In this document: in pieces, positions 50,267 to 59,248 of the stretch
Position numbering within the stretch: the first letter of the stretch is position 1
How the letters are laid out: every line of letters begins with the position of its first letter
NCBI GenBank assembly: GCA_964523105.1
Contig: CAZFZN010000019.1
Location: forward strand, 62,001-126,000
Reading direction: 5' to 3'
DNA: 64,000 bases
DNA from: V1-33 sp964523105
Lineage (GTDB): Bacteria; Verrucomicrobiota; Verrucomicrobiia; Verrucomicrobiales; V1-33
Program-made: the position numbers and the translations under genes
The notes under the pieces: model-generated
What the model was told of the DNA's origin: nothing
Databases searched by the model: none
The model's input: only the letters and a program-made list of their open reading frames with translations

Positions 50267-51804
50267 GCTGGAAAGCTTCGCGCGCCGATGCCGTCTTCTC
50301 CGGCGTCCGCACCATCAGCGATCCCGTGGAGCCGGACGCCCGCGCCATTCCACCATGCGCCGCGCGGACGAAGATCCCGTTGCGCTGCCGCCACGAAGAA
50401 CGCGGCTTTACGTTCACGCTCCCGGCAAAAGGCCGCGATCCCTGGCTCTCGCCTGATGTGCCGCCGCAGAATCGCCGCGCTCATGTCATGGCGGACATGT
50501 CAGGCCCGGTGCTCCAGGTGGTTTCCAGCGCTACTCACGAGGGCAGCATGGACACGCTCCTCCTCCGCGCCGACGGCCCGCCGGAATGTCCGCCGGGCAC
50601 GCCGTCCTTCGTCGTCATCACACCGGATGCCGGCGAACCACAGAAGGTCCGCGTGCCGTCGCGCGACTGGAAACTCCCGCTCCCCTCACCGTTCGCCGCC
50701 GAGACCCTGGAAAGCGAAAAACCCTGGGAGCTGCCCGGCGTGCATCCGTTCTGTCTGCCGGATTTGCCCGCGCGCACATGGCGCATCGCTCTGGCCGCGT
50801 GTCCATCGGATGCCGCGGGCATGAGCATGCTGGTGAAGTCGTTTCCCGGCGTAACATGGAATGGTCAGGCCCGCGTGACGGTGCAGGCGGAGAACGGCCC
50901 CGCACGGCCCGTTGTCGAGAACAGCCTTGCGCTGCGCATGGACGGACGCGAGCGCACGCTGCACGACTGGCGCACGCTCAAGACGGTCGTTCCGCTGCTC
51001 GGAATGCTCGACGACCTGACGCGCACCGTGAACGCCGTCGCCGAACTCACTTCGCCGCGTCACTCGCGCGGACTCGACAGCAGCCGGCTCCAGTGGCGCG
51101 AGCCGTTCCGCTGGGATCCGATGCCTTCGCTGAGCCTCACGCTGGAATCGCGGCTCTTTGAACAGCCTGCATCCGGTCTGCTCGGGCACTATCTGAACAT
51201 CGCCATCACCGGCGAACCGCTCGCCGGCGCGGCCGGAGAAGCCAGCGTGCTGCCATTGCTGATGACGAATGCCGAAGCGGAGAAACGCCTCGCGCCCATC
51301 ACCGGCGGACGCGGCGGGCGCATCGCTGAACTCAGCACGCGCTACGGCATCTATCTCATCGCCGAAGGCCGCTGCACTTTTCGCGCCGGCCTGCGCAGCG
51401 TGCGCCCGCTGGAGCCGATCACGCAGGAATTCCTGACGCACGGCGCGGTGAATTTTGCGCTCGAAGGCCGCAGCGAATCTGAATTTGAGAGCCTCGTTGT
51501 CAGCAGCACCGCCGCCACTTCCGCCGGCGCAGGCTGCACCCTTGCCGTCGCGCTGGAAGCCCCGCCGGATTCCCCGCTCCAGGAGCCGCGCGACCGGAAG
51601 CCAAAAGTGCAGTGCGCCTTCACCGGCCTGCACTTTCACAGCCTGGAGCGAATCAGCGGCGGCGTGCGCCTTCGCCCCTGGCAGCCGCCGCCGGAAAACG
51701 AAGAACCCGCGCCGCCCAAACCCGTCGCCATGCTCCCCGCCCGCATGTGGCCCCAGGGCAGCGAGCCAGGGACACCGGCGGAAGTGCCCTGGGTGAATCT
51801 ATAA
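50263..51804 (+). CDS. Unknown T6SS-islet protein, candidate cargo or scaffold
   Basis: 513 residues from ATG 50263, coupled by ATGA to the preceding gene. It has no signal peptide or membrane helix. The first ~215 residues are a Pro-rich beta region (GFTFTLPAKGRDPWLSPDVP, SFVVITPDAGEPQKVRVPSR). The rest mixes helices and strands (LHDWRTLKTVVPLLGMLDDL, GRIAELSTRYGIYLIAEGRC). No known toxin motif (lipase GxSxG, NlpC, HNH, Rhs) can be seen. Position after vgrG, DUF4123 and a small partner makes it the first candidate for effector or effector-related protein, but the call rests on position only. Confidence 0.65.
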   Translation: MSWKASRADAVFSGVRTISDPVEPDARAIPPCAARTKIPLRCRHEERGFTFTLPAKGRDPWLSPDVPPQNRRAHVMADMSGPVLQVVSSATHEGSMDTLLLRADGPPECPPGTPSFVVITPDAGEPQKVRVPSRDWKLPLPSPFAAETLESEKPWELPGVHPFCLPDLPARTWRIALAACPSDAAGMSMLVKSFPGVTWNGQARVTVQAENGPARPVVENSLALRMDGRERTLHDWRTLKTVVPLLGMLDDLTRTVNAVAELTSPRHSRGLDSSRLQWREPFRWDPMPSLSLTLESRLFEQPASGLLGHYLNIAITGEPLAGAAGEASVLPLLMTNAEAEKRLAPITGGRGGRIAELSTRYGIYLIAEGRCTFRAGLRSVRPLEPITQEFLTHGAVNFALEGRSESEFESLVVSSTAATSAGAGCTLAVALEAPPDSPLQEPRDRKPKVQCAFTGLHFHSLERISGGVRLRPWQPPPENEEPAPPKPVAMLPARMWPQGSEPGTPAEVPWVNL

Positions 51805-51807
51805 GGG

Positions 51808-51920
51808 AAAACCACCGATGGACGCAGATAGACCCAGATTTTCTAAGAGGATCGGTCAAGGATCCTGCTGTTCCTGGCGCCATCGAGCCATCCGTGTCCG
51901 TCTGTGCCCATCCGTGGTTT
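51808..51920. repeat. Inverted repeat of CACAGATG-type tandem arms, copy 2
   Basis: AAACCACCGATGGACGCAGA... (51808-51840) faces ATCCGTGTCCGTCTGTGCCC... (51890-51920). The arms are imperfect inverted complements across about 49 bases. Same family as 49807-49904, also between two genes of the T6SS islet. Confidence 0.8.
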
Positions 51921-51936
51921 CTTCTCTCAACCTCCG

Positions 51937-52911
51937 ATGACCGACAAACTCCTGCTCCACCCCTCCGACCAGCCGGTCTTCCGGCTGCTCGTGGACGTGC
52001 GTGCGTGCGTTTGTGAAGTGCGGCTCAACGACGTGCCGGTTTGGTCCAATCGCGACGGCCTTGCGGCACGCGCGACGCTCGCGGTGAATGAATGGCTCTT
52101 CTCCGGCGACAATGAGATCACGCTGCACCTCACTACTCCGCCGGGCGTGGATGGTGAACCCGGCACGGCCGCCGTGCTGCCTGCCGCGACGACAGTCTCG
52201 GCTACGCTGTTATATAAAAAGAACCGCGCGCCCTGGCTCGCCATGCAGGAGGTCCACGCCTGGAGCTACGGCCATGGCAACGACTTCCAGACCTTTCAGC
52301 AGGACCAGGCCGCGCAGCAGTTTGTCATTCAACCGGAGCCTGCCGAAGAATCAGAAACGCCCGCGACGCCGGAACCTCCCGCACTGCTCCACCCTGGCCA
52401 GACCAGCACGCTGACGCCGGAGCCTGTCAAACTCGACTGGCTCCCCGGCGGCACCGGCCTGCGCGGCGGATTCAATCTCACGCTTCCGCCCGTCTGGCCG
52501 CTCTGCCCGTGGGCGCGCGCCCTCGACCTCAGTGCGATGCCGGGGCTTGATTACACGGTGAGCCGGCTCACCCGCGGCATCTCCGATTCCCTCCAGCGCC
52601 GCGACTGGGCAGCGCTGCGCCGCCTTTTCGCCGACCGCCGCGCCGCGCTGCAGGCCGCCTATTATCTCAACGACGCCGCTGCGGACGAAAGCCTCACCTT
52701 TCCCGCGCTCCTCCAGGATCAGACGGCCAAAGTCGTCGCGCCGGATGGCCCGCAAATCCGCGCGCAGCTTTGCGCCGGCGGCAAACTCATCCGCGCCGTG
52801 AATGAAGCCGGCGCGCCCGCCATTGCCATCCTCAGCCCGGCCCGCGGTGTCGCCGCGGAAATGGAGACGCTCTGGATGAATAACGGTCAGGAATGGCGCC
52901 TCGCGCGCTGA
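51937..52911 (+). CDS. Unknown T6SS-islet protein with C-terminal NTF2/SnoaL-like tail
   Basis: 324 residues from ATG 51937 (MTDKLLLHPSDQPVF). The first ~110 residues look like a small beta-sandwich (FRLLVDVRACVCEVRLNDVPVW, DNEITLHLTTPPG). A Pro/Glu-rich linker follows (PEPAEESETPATPEPP). The last ~120 residues (SDSLQRRDWAALRRLFADRR, LCAGGKLIRAVNEAGAPAI, ETLWMNNGQEWRLAR) resemble small cone-like folds found in hypothetical proteins of T6SS loci. No catalytic residues can be assigned. It could be a second cargo or a chaperone. It is followed closely by an immunity-like gene. Confidence 0.6.
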   Translation: MTDKLLLHPSDQPVFRLLVDVRACVCEVRLNDVPVWSNRDGLAARATLAVNEWLFSGDNEITLHLTTPPGVDGEPGTAAVLPAATTVSATLLYKKNRAPWLAMQEVHAWSYGHGNDFQTFQQDQAAQQFVIQPEPAEESETPATPEPPALLHPGQTSTLTPEPVKLDWLPGGTGLRGGFNLTLPPVWPLCPWARALDLSAMPGLDYTVSRLTRGISDSLQRRDWAALRRLFADRRAALQAAYYLNDAAADESLTFPALLQDQTAKVVAPDGPQIRAQLCAGGKLIRAVNEAGAPAIAILSPARGVAAEMETLWMNNGQEWRLAR

Positions 52912-52946
52912 ATTGGAGAACCGCATAGCCGACACATGCCACCATC

Positions 52947-53453
52947 ATGATCATCGGCGAGCCATCCGATATTTCCATCGAGGTGTACCATGAACCTCAC
53001 GATCCGCGCTGGACCGGCTTTGGCCGCATCGCCGTGACGATTGAGCACGTTCGGCTCGGCGACATTCAGGAGAGTCACTGCTCGCTGTTCCACGGCGTGG
53101 ATCGCTTTCGCGAATTGTCTTGGGATATTGGGAGTTTGTGGCATCCGTCCTTCAACGGGCTGCCGGATGCCGCCATTTTCGATGTCATCGACCGGGCGCT
53201 TTACTCCGGTGAGCCGGAAGAGACCGGACCGGAATACGTTCCATTCGATTTCCTGACCAACACCGGCGAACCGTTCGACTCCTGCAAGACTTTCATCGTT
53301 TGCCGGCCCGGGGGACAGGTTCACGTTCTGTACCAGCTGTTCCGCGATGAAATCCGGGGGTCGGCGTGCTGTTCCGCGGCGTCTTTCCAGCGCGTTGCCC
53401 GCAGCCTGGTTCACTGGTTCGACGAACAGATTGCGGCCACAGCATGCTCCTGA
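52947..53453 (+). CDS. Imm42-like immunity protein
   Basis: 168 residues. The N-terminus MIIGEPSDISIEVYHEP and the WDIGSLWHPSFNGLPDAAIF and DVIDRALY stretches resemble the Imm42 family, whose members start M[IL]IG and have a conserved LW...F block. Immunity proteins neutralise the effector encoded just upstream, so this supports the view that 50263-52911 includes a toxin. There is no signal peptide, which suggests a toxin acting in the cytoplasm. The family call is from memory and moderate. Confidence 0.6.
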   Translation: MIIGEPSDISIEVYHEPHDPRWTGFGRIAVTIEHVRLGDIQESHCSLFHGVDRFRELSWDIGSLWHPSFNGLPDAAIFDVIDRALYSGEPEETGPEYVPFDFLTNTGEPFDSCKTFIVCRPGGQVHVLYQLFRDEIRGSACCSAASFQRVARSLVHWFDEQIAATACS

Positions 53454-53532
53454 GCCGCCGCCGCGCCGTGCAAGAAAACCTCCGCCGGCCCCTTGCGCCC
53501 GCTGCCAGTCCATGAAGTATCCCGCGCATTCC

Positions 53533-53605
<73 letters not shown>

Positions 53606-54388
53606 CTCTCCATTTTGCGGGCATAAACCGTTAAAGATTAGAGGGATACAACGCAGATCAACGCTTCACGGCAAGGCCTAAAAGTGCAACAAGCGGCAAC
53701 GAAATACCCTTAAAATGCAATTTGTATTGCCGGGGTTGTTGCCGGGGTATCCACCCGAGGGGCGGGCACTGAGGGACAGCCCGGCAGCACTCACGCGTGA
53801 CGGGCTGTGACCTATCACAAAGACCAACCCATCACGCGCCGGGCCTTGAAAGATCAATAACGGTGACGGGTGACGGGAAAAACGGTCCATACCACAGCCC
53901 CTTTACGCGCTACGCTTCCGCACACAGCCGGTACCATCCCCCATCATTCCTGCCCCCGCTATTTACTATCGTATTCAACCATCAACCCGTCACCTTTATT
54001 GAAAGATCAAGGGCTGCAGGGTGACAGGTGAGTGACGGAATAGACGAAATGGGACACCTGCCAAGCCGCTCCCGCAATGAAAGGGGACAGAAAACAGACA
54101 GTCGGACCATTACCCTCCGTATCCGCGGCGAGGGCGGGACAGATGGGACATGTAACCTTCCACATTCCGGCGCGCCAATCGAATGCAGGTCGGGAAACTC
54201 GCACCTTCAAAACGAAGCGAAAAAGATTCCTTAGTGCCTACGGCTCCCGGCGTTACCACCACCACGGCGGCAGATCACATGGAACAGTGACGACTGGCCG
54301 CGGCAGTATCCTTGATAATGCGGGGGATTGAAGGGGGCCGGCGCCGGGCATTCAGCAGTGATTGCAGCGTCTCCGAGGGATTCACTCC
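53606..54388. other. Non-coding left end of the putative integrative element
   Basis: No convincing gene. It contains repeated GTGACGGG boxes at 53797-53804, 53863-53870, 53870-53877 and, inverted, 53986-53993, plus GTGACAGG at 54021 and GTGACGGA at 54032. A 27-bp inverted repeat pair is at 53844-53870 and 53986-54013 (22 of 27 match). Short open frames exist on both strands but show no protein character. Confidence 0.5.
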
Positions 54389-54861
54389 GTGATCGCCACT
54401 GCCAACGGGCGCCCGTGGACGGGCGCGCTTCCCGACCTCACCGGTGCGAGGGAGGCGTGGAGTCCATCGAGCACCAGCTCTCGCGGCCCTCGGCCATCGC
54501 CCGCGGTTCCAGCGGCGACGTGCCGCTGTCAGCGGCACCCGGCGGCGGATCGCCGCAGACAGCCGCCGCGCGTTCCTCCGTTCGTGCCGTGATCGCCAGT
54601 GCGCACGGGCGCACGCGGCCGGGAGCGATTCATGGCCTCACCGGTGCGAGGGAGGCGTGGAGTCCATCGAGCACCAGCTCTCGCGGCCCTNNNNNNNNNN
54701 NNNNNNNNNNNNNNNNNNNNNNNNNNNNNNNNNNNNNNNNNNNNNNNNNNNNNNNNNNNNNNNNNNNNNNNNNNNNNNNNNNNNNNNNNNACGTGCCGCT
54801 GTCAGCGGCACCCGGCGGCGGATCGCCGCAGACAGCCGCCGCGCGGTTCTCCGTTCGTGCT
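54389..54861 (+). repeat. ~200-bp tandem satellite interrupted by an assembly gap
   Basis: Unit 1 is 54389-54588 (200 bp, begins GTGATCGCCACTGCC). Unit 2 begins at 54589 and runs to 54861 with 100 N inside. A third unit starts at 54862. Shared blocks include CACCGGTGCGAGGGAGGCGT and CAGCGGCACCCGGCGGCGGA. The period is not a multiple of three, so it is unlikely to be coding. Confidence 0.85.
54691..54790. other. Assembly gap (100 N)
   Basis: A run of exactly 100 N inside the satellite. The true length is unknown; a collapsed array of more 200-bp units is the likely cause. Confidence 0.95.
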
Positions 54862-54897
54862 GTGATCGCCAGTGCCAACGGACGGCGCCGGCGGGCT

Positions 54898-55425
54898 TCA
54901 TAGGACGGTCTCATTGCCGCGTTCCCCCGCGCACCAGCGGCGCGGGATTCTTACGCCGGAGAAAGGCAGTTGCCCGGGATTTTGCCGGCGCTCGAATTCG
55001 CGCAGGAGGTCGATCGCCCCTGGCACATTTCGTGTCACGGCCCGCACCGGGTTTTTGAGCATCCGCCGGGCTTTGTCCACGCTCGCGCGCGACGGTTTTC
55101 CATCCAGCCATTCCTCCGGCTTTCCGGGCACTGCTTCACTCAGCGGCTTGAGCAGGGCGAGCAGGGCTTCCAGCGAATCGGCGGCGGCGGCCGCCACACT
55201 TCGCGCTCGGGCAGCCACTGCCTGCACTTCTTCCTCAGTGCCGCCGGCGAGGCGCACCACGCGCTCCTCGTAGCGGGCCGCCCATGCCTCCATATCGAGC
55301 ATGCACGCCCGCAGGATGTCCGCCTCCACGCGCATGGAGCGGGCGAGCGTTTGATTCATCGTGATGGCACGTTGCCGTTCGGCTTCATCCAGCTCCCGTT
55401 TCCTGTCAGCTTTTTGCTTTTTCAT
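54898..55425 (-). CDS. Unknown coiled-coil protein
   Basis: 175 residues, highly charged. The N-terminus is Lys-rich (MKKQKADRKRELDEAERQR), and residues ~30-100 form helical Ala/Glu-rich segments (LRACMLDMEAWAARYEERVV, AARARSVAAAAADSLEALLA). There is no signal peptide, membrane segment or known motif. It is the last gene of the minus-strand array of the putative integrative element, next to the satellite repeat. Function unknown. Confidence 0.6.
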   Translation of the reverse strand: MKKQKADRKRELDEAERQRAITMNQTLARSMRVEADILRACMLDMEAWAARYEERVVRLAGGTEEEVQAVAARARSVAAAAADSLEALLALLKPLSEAVPGKPEEWLDGKPSRASVDKARRMLKNPVRAVTRNVPGAIDLLREFERRQNPGQLPFSGVRIPRRWCAGERGNETVL

Positions 55426-55464
55426 GGTGTCGGAGTCGTTTTGGTGAATGGCTTTGCCCGGGGC

Positions 55465-56856
55465 TCACATCATGCAGTTTTCCTTGAAGGAAAAATACTT
55501 CCCGCGGCCGACGATCACATGGTCAAAGAAGGCCACGCCCATCGTCTCGGATGCCTCCCTGAGGCGGCGCGTCAGTTCCCTGTCTGCGGCTGACGGATCG
55601 GGATCGCCGGCCGGGTGATTGTGCATCAGGATGAATCCGCGCCCCATGTCCCCTATCACGGCCCTCAGAATGTCACGCGGTTCCGCGATGCAGTCATTGA
55701 TGGTGCCCAGCCCCACCAGCGCCCATGACTTCAAGTGATAACGGGTATCGAGCACGAGCACTGCGGCACTCTCCACTTCCGCGTCAAAGTGCGGCAGCTT
55801 CTCCACCAGGGCTCCCCATGCCTGCACGGCTCTATCGGCGCGGCGCACCATCAGTTCCGGCGGCTGCCCCTCGCGGCGGAATCGGAGCACTCCACTGCCG
55901 GGGCCCGGGACCTGTTCCATTACCAGCTTGTGAGAAGCCACCAGATCCAGACCATGCATCACTCTCCCCGGGGAGGATGAATCGCCGCACCGGTGCGCCT
56001 CCACGTCCAACCCTGACGGGGCACTTTCATTGACACGTTCCCGCGGGGGATCAGGCTCCCCAAATGCCTCCAGTGTCTTGCGCGCGAAGGCCGGGAGCTG
56101 TGCTCCCCATCGCTCCAGACAGTCGCGCAGCTCCTCCACCCTCCGGGGCGACTCCTCTTGTGCTTCCAGCCACAGGCCCGCAGTGCGCAGGCACTGCAGC
56201 GGCTCGGGCATAGCCTCCGCCGCCGCCATCTCATTCGCACCGCGCGCCCCGGGCGCGCCGCGCGGGCTCCGCTCCAGTCGCTTCCGCATCTCCACTTTCA
56301 CGCTGTCCAGCGCGGCGGGATTCGCCTGCCCTGGCGCGGCGGGTTGAGGCGCGGCGATCACGCATTCCAGCATCTCCAGTGCGAGGGCGGGCAGCTGGCC
56401 ACGCTTTGACAGGGCCTCCGCAGCCAGTCGCTTGCGCACCGCGCGCCGCTCTCCCAGGAGATACCCCATCCATCCGCACCCTATGCTCACGGCCCGCAGC
56501 AGCAGGCTCTCCGGTTCTTCCGGGGCCACCAGGGCGTTCACCGGCGGCGGCGTTTCATCCTCTCTGCGCCGTTCCAGCTTGCTCAGGTCATCGAGCAGAG
56601 AGTCCCACGCCGCGCGTTCCGCGGGGTCCACCGCTTTCCGGCAGAGCACCCCCGCCAGCTTCCGCAGCGTGTCTATCACCAGCGCGCTCGCCTCTGCTGT
56701 GTCCGGCGGCGGCGGGCCATTCTCCCCGCCGGCAGCGGCGGTGGCAGCGGAGGCTTTCCTTCGGCCCTCGGCTTTCAGCATCCGCCGGGCGGCGGTTGTC
56801 AGGGCGGGGCGGATGGGCACCACCTTGCCGGTGGCGGGCGTAGTTCTCTTTTTCAT
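55465..56856 (-). CDS. RadC-like JAMM/JAB-domain protein with long N-terminal extension
   Basis: 463 residues. The C-terminal ~120 residues are a RadC-type JAB domain: AVLVLDTRYHLKSWALVGLG, then HNHPAGDPDPSAAD at 412-425, with the JAMM zinc ligands HxH...S..D (412, 414, 425), and TMGVAFFDHVIVGRGKYFSF. Ordinary RadC is ~220 residues with an N-terminal HhH region. Here the first ~340 residues are an Ala/Arg-rich helical extension with no HhH motif visible. RadC-like proteins are frequent in prophages and integrative elements, and their activity is unclear. It belongs to the same minus-strand array as the tape-measure gene. Confidence 0.8.
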   Translation of the reverse strand: MKKRTTPATGKVVPIRPALTTAARRMLKAEGRRKASAATAAAGGENGPPPPDTAEASALVIDTLRKLAGVLCRKAVDPAERAAWDSLLDDLSKLERRREDETPPPVNALVAPEEPESLLLRAVSIGCGWMGYLLGERRAVRKRLAAEALSKRGQLPALALEMLECVIAAPQPAAPGQANPAALDSVKVEMRKRLERSPRGAPGARGANEMAAAEAMPEPLQCLRTAGLWLEAQEESPRRVEELRDCLERWGAQLPAFARKTLEAFGEPDPPRERVNESAPSGLDVEAHRCGDSSSPGRVMHGLDLVASHKLVMEQVPGPGSGVLRFRREGQPPELMVRRADRAVQAWGALVEKLPHFDAEVESAAVLVLDTRYHLKSWALVGLGTINDCIAEPRDILRAVIGDMGRGFILMHNHPAGDPDPSAADRELTRRLREASETMGVAFFDHVIVGRGKYFSFKENCMM

Positions 56857-56871
56857 GGCTTGAGTACGAAC

Positions 56872-56944
56872 AAAAGCCGTCAGGAAAGGGGGAAACCTTA
56901 TCCCGCCACAGCATCACCTGCGCACGGTATTCCTGACGGCTTTT
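56872..56944. repeat. Perfect 15-bp inverted repeat between the RadC-like and tape-measure genes
   Basis: AAAAGCCGTCAGGAA (56872-56886) and TTCCTGACGGCTTTT (56930-56944) are exact inverted complements with 43 bases between. It may be a terminator, a structured leader of the RadC-like gene, or a scar. A minus-strand frame from ATG 56968 (MKTPQTRIKSRQEYRAQVML) reads through it and could be a small gene. Confidence 0.6.
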
Positions 56945-57101
56945 GATTCTCGTTTGGGGTGTTTTCATGGATTCGCCCGCGGGTGATGAAGCCGCGGAAG
57001 AGAATTGCGAGGGCCGGTGTTTTCCCCACCGGCTTGTGGCCATGAAAGCAGCGCGGGCCGCCCGCGTCCAGGGCTTTCTTGCGGACGGTGCGCCCCCGCT
57101 T

Positions 57102-58673
57102 TCAATTCCTGTGCCGCGGCGCGGTGCGCTCGCCGGCGGTTTTTGCCGTGTTGCCGATCAGCTCGTCGAGTTTCCCGCTGATCGTGGTGTGCAGCGCGCG
57201 CAGTTCCTCCACGGCGCCCGTGGACGGATCGGCACCGCCGCCGCGTGTCCTGTTCCGGGGCATGGGATCTCTCATTCTCGCAGCCTCATCGGTAGCGGGC
57301 ACCCCAGGGGACGGGAGCATCCCGCGCAGTTTTGCGGCGTTCAGGGCCGGGAAGTTCCATTCGTCTTTGAGAGCCGTGTCAGGATACTTCGGGATGCCGC
57401 CAAAGCCGGCCTTGAAGCTCGCACCGCGCATCTTCCTGCGGCCGGTGCGGTCGAAGTATTCCTGATCTTCCGCGATCCGCCGCTCGCCGGCCGCCATTTC
57501 CTTGGCGGCGGATTCTGTCAGTCCCCCTTCCTGCATCAGCTCCTGCACGCGCTGCCGATCTTCGCGCTCCTGCTGCAGCTTGTCTGCCTTCTTGTTTTGC
57601 CCGCGGCTCCGCAGCCGGGCGATCTCCATTTCCTCGCGCGCGTCGGAGGCGAACTTTTTCTGTTCCACGCTGCGGGCCTGCTCTTCCTCCCAATCACGGG
57701 CGGCCTGCTCCGCTGCCTCCGCCTCGGCTTTGGTGGCCTCCTTGAGCTTCTTCTCTGCCTCAGCGGCAGCTTTGGCGGCCGCTGCCCGCTCCCGCAGCAT
57801 CTGGATGCGTTTGGCGGCCCCCTCGGGATCAGCAGCCGCGGCAGTCCGCTCCGGAAGGTCAGGGATGATGGGGCTGTCCCCCATGCCGGCGCGGCCCGCG
57901 CGCAGGCGATTCATGCTGGCGATGTATTCCGGAGACATGGCATCGAGCACGCCGCCGCTGTTCGTCTCCACTTCTCTGAGCCCGCGGAGGATGCCTTCGA
58001 AAAGTTCCTCCATCGTGAGCTGCAGGCCCTGGATTTCGGCGGCGGTATCGGCGCCGAACTGCTCCTTCATGATCTTGCGGAGGAAGGGCATGGATTGCCC
58101 CATGCTGTGCAGAGCCTTCGCGCTCATTTCGCCCGTGTCCTGAATTCTCGCCAGGGCCGCGGTGACGGCGGTGAGGTCTGCGGCATCGCCGCCAGCCGTT
58201 TCGATGGCGTTGCCCATCTCCCGGATGAAGTCGCGCGTCTGCTGCGCAGAGTAGCCCAGCGCGCGCATGTGTTCGTAGGCTGAAACCAGCGGCTCGAATT
58301 CGAGCTTCTGCTCCTCCGCCAGACCGGCGATGAAATCGAGCGCCTGTGTGGCTTCCGTGGCAGAGCCGGTTACGGCCGTGAGCGCGTCCTTCATGTCATT
58401 GAGCATGGCCGGCGCGCCGGCGGTGCGCACGGCGAGGCCGGTAATGTCTGTGACGACGCCGCGCAGATGCTGATATTTTCCGATGACGCTGCCGATCTGC
58501 TGCCGGAATCCGGCCAAGCCTCCTGCAGTGGTGATCGGGATATTCGAGAGTTGCCTGCTTGCCGCAGCACGGAAGGAGCGGGTGTCTGCAGTGGCTTGCG
58601 CAAGGTCTGCTTTGAATTTGGTGCGGTCCGCGCGGATCTGCGCGGCGATGGTTGCTTTTCTGGTCGAGGCCAT
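57102..58673 (-). CDS. Phage tail tape-measure-like protein
   Basis: 523 residues. Residues ~75-210 match the N-terminal domain of phage tape-measure proteins: LAVRTAGAPAMLNDMKDALT, then LEFEPLVSAYEHMRALGYSA and GEMSAKALHSMGQSMPFLRK. The middle (~285-400) is a long Ala/Glu coiled coil (AAAAKAAAEAEKKLKEATKA). The C-terminus is short and lacks a lysozyme or transmembrane array, so the protein is small for a tape measure. Tape-measure proteins set tail length in siphophages and myophages. No capsid, tail tube, portal or terminase gene is recognisable in the surrounding 10 kb. Confidence 0.75.
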   Translation of the reverse strand: MASTRKATIAAQIRADRTKFKADLAQATADTRSFRAAASRQLSNIPITTAGGLAGFRQQIGSVIGKYQHLRGVVTDITGLAVRTAGAPAMLNDMKDALTAVTGSATEATQALDFIAGLAEEQKLEFEPLVSAYEHMRALGYSAQQTRDFIREMGNAIETAGGDAADLTAVTAALARIQDTGEMSAKALHSMGQSMPFLRKIMKEQFGADTAAEIQGLQLTMEELFEGILRGLREVETNSGGVLDAMSPEYIASMNRLRAGRAGMGDSPIIPDLPERTAAAADPEGAAKRIQMLRERAAAAKAAAEAEKKLKEATKAEAEAAEQAARDWEEEQARSVEQKKFASDAREEMEIARLRSRGQNKKADKLQQEREDRQRVQELMQEGGLTESAAKEMAAGERRIAEDQEYFDRTGRRKMRGASFKAGFGGIPKYPDTALKDEWNFPALNAAKLRGMLPSPGVPATDEAARMRDPMPRNRTRGGGADPSTGAVEELRALHTTISGKLDELIGNTAKTAGERTAPRHRN

Positions 58674-58727
58674 TGGTTTGAGGAGGTGGAGATTGAGGTT
58701 GAGTCAGGTGAGGTTACTTGTGAGGCA

Positions 58728-59231
58728 TTACTCCGCCGGCGCTTCCCGTCCCACGGCTTCGATCAACAGTTTCTCTATGATCTCCGCGCGGCTCAGACTG
58801 GGGTAGCGCGCCATGAGCCGTTCGCTGGCAGCAAGGGCGGCAGGAGTCATCACATAACTCCACGACCACTCCTGACGAAAGAGCGCGGCGGCGCAGGCAG
58901 CGGGCGAAATGGATGGAGTGCCGGCCAAGTCCGCTGCCGTACGCGCCCCCTCACGGCGGGCGTCCTCTGACGCGGCACCCTCTTCAGAGGCGCGCTGGCA
59001 CGTCAGGCTATAGACTTGCAGAAACGCGGCGCGTTCGCCCGGCCCCATCGTCGCCAGCAATGCCTCCTCCAGGTCCTCCGGTTTTTCAGCAGTGAAACGA
59101 AAGGGCTGCATCCTCAACAGAGCGCGCCACTGAGCGGCGGCTTCTGTCAGGCGATGCTCACGGAGTAACTGCGCCACTGCTGTGAGGGCAGCGGCAGCGT
59201 TTTCGATCTCGGAAGGTGATGGCGGATTCAT
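58728..59231 (-). CDS. Unknown element protein, paralogue of 59249-59659
   Basis: 167 residues from ATG 59231 (MNPPSPSEIENAAAALTAVA); longer starts to 59396 overlap the upstream gene. The first ~45 residues (SPSEIENAAAALTAVAQLLR, then EHRLTEAAAQWRALLRM) closely match the start of the next gene upstream. The rest (EALLATMGPGERAAFLQVY, RYPSLSRAEIIEKLLIEAV) is helical, and the end could be a ribbon- or helix-type DNA-contact segment. Tail-assembly chaperones lie just before tape-measure genes in phages, and position alone makes that a possibility. No family is recognised. Confidence 0.6.
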   Translation of the reverse strand: MNPPSPSEIENAAAALTAVAQLLREHRLTEAAAQWRALLRMQPFRFTAEKPEDLEEALLATMGPGERAAFLQVYSLTCQRASEEGAASEDARREGARTAADLAGTPSISPAACAAALFRQEWSWSYVMTPAALAASERLMARYPSLSRAEIIEKLLIEAVGREAPAE

Positions 59232-59248
59232 GATTTTTACGAAGGGTC

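Noticed and set aside
54389..54861. Possible CRISPR array because of regular repeats
   Set aside because: Units are ~200 bp and nearly identical throughout, with no short-repeat/unique-spacer pattern, and no cas genes are present.
54328..54903. Plus-strand frames through the 200-bp satellite and N gap
   Set aside because: The repeat period is not a multiple of three, so the frame changes each unit; the N run also fakes continuity.
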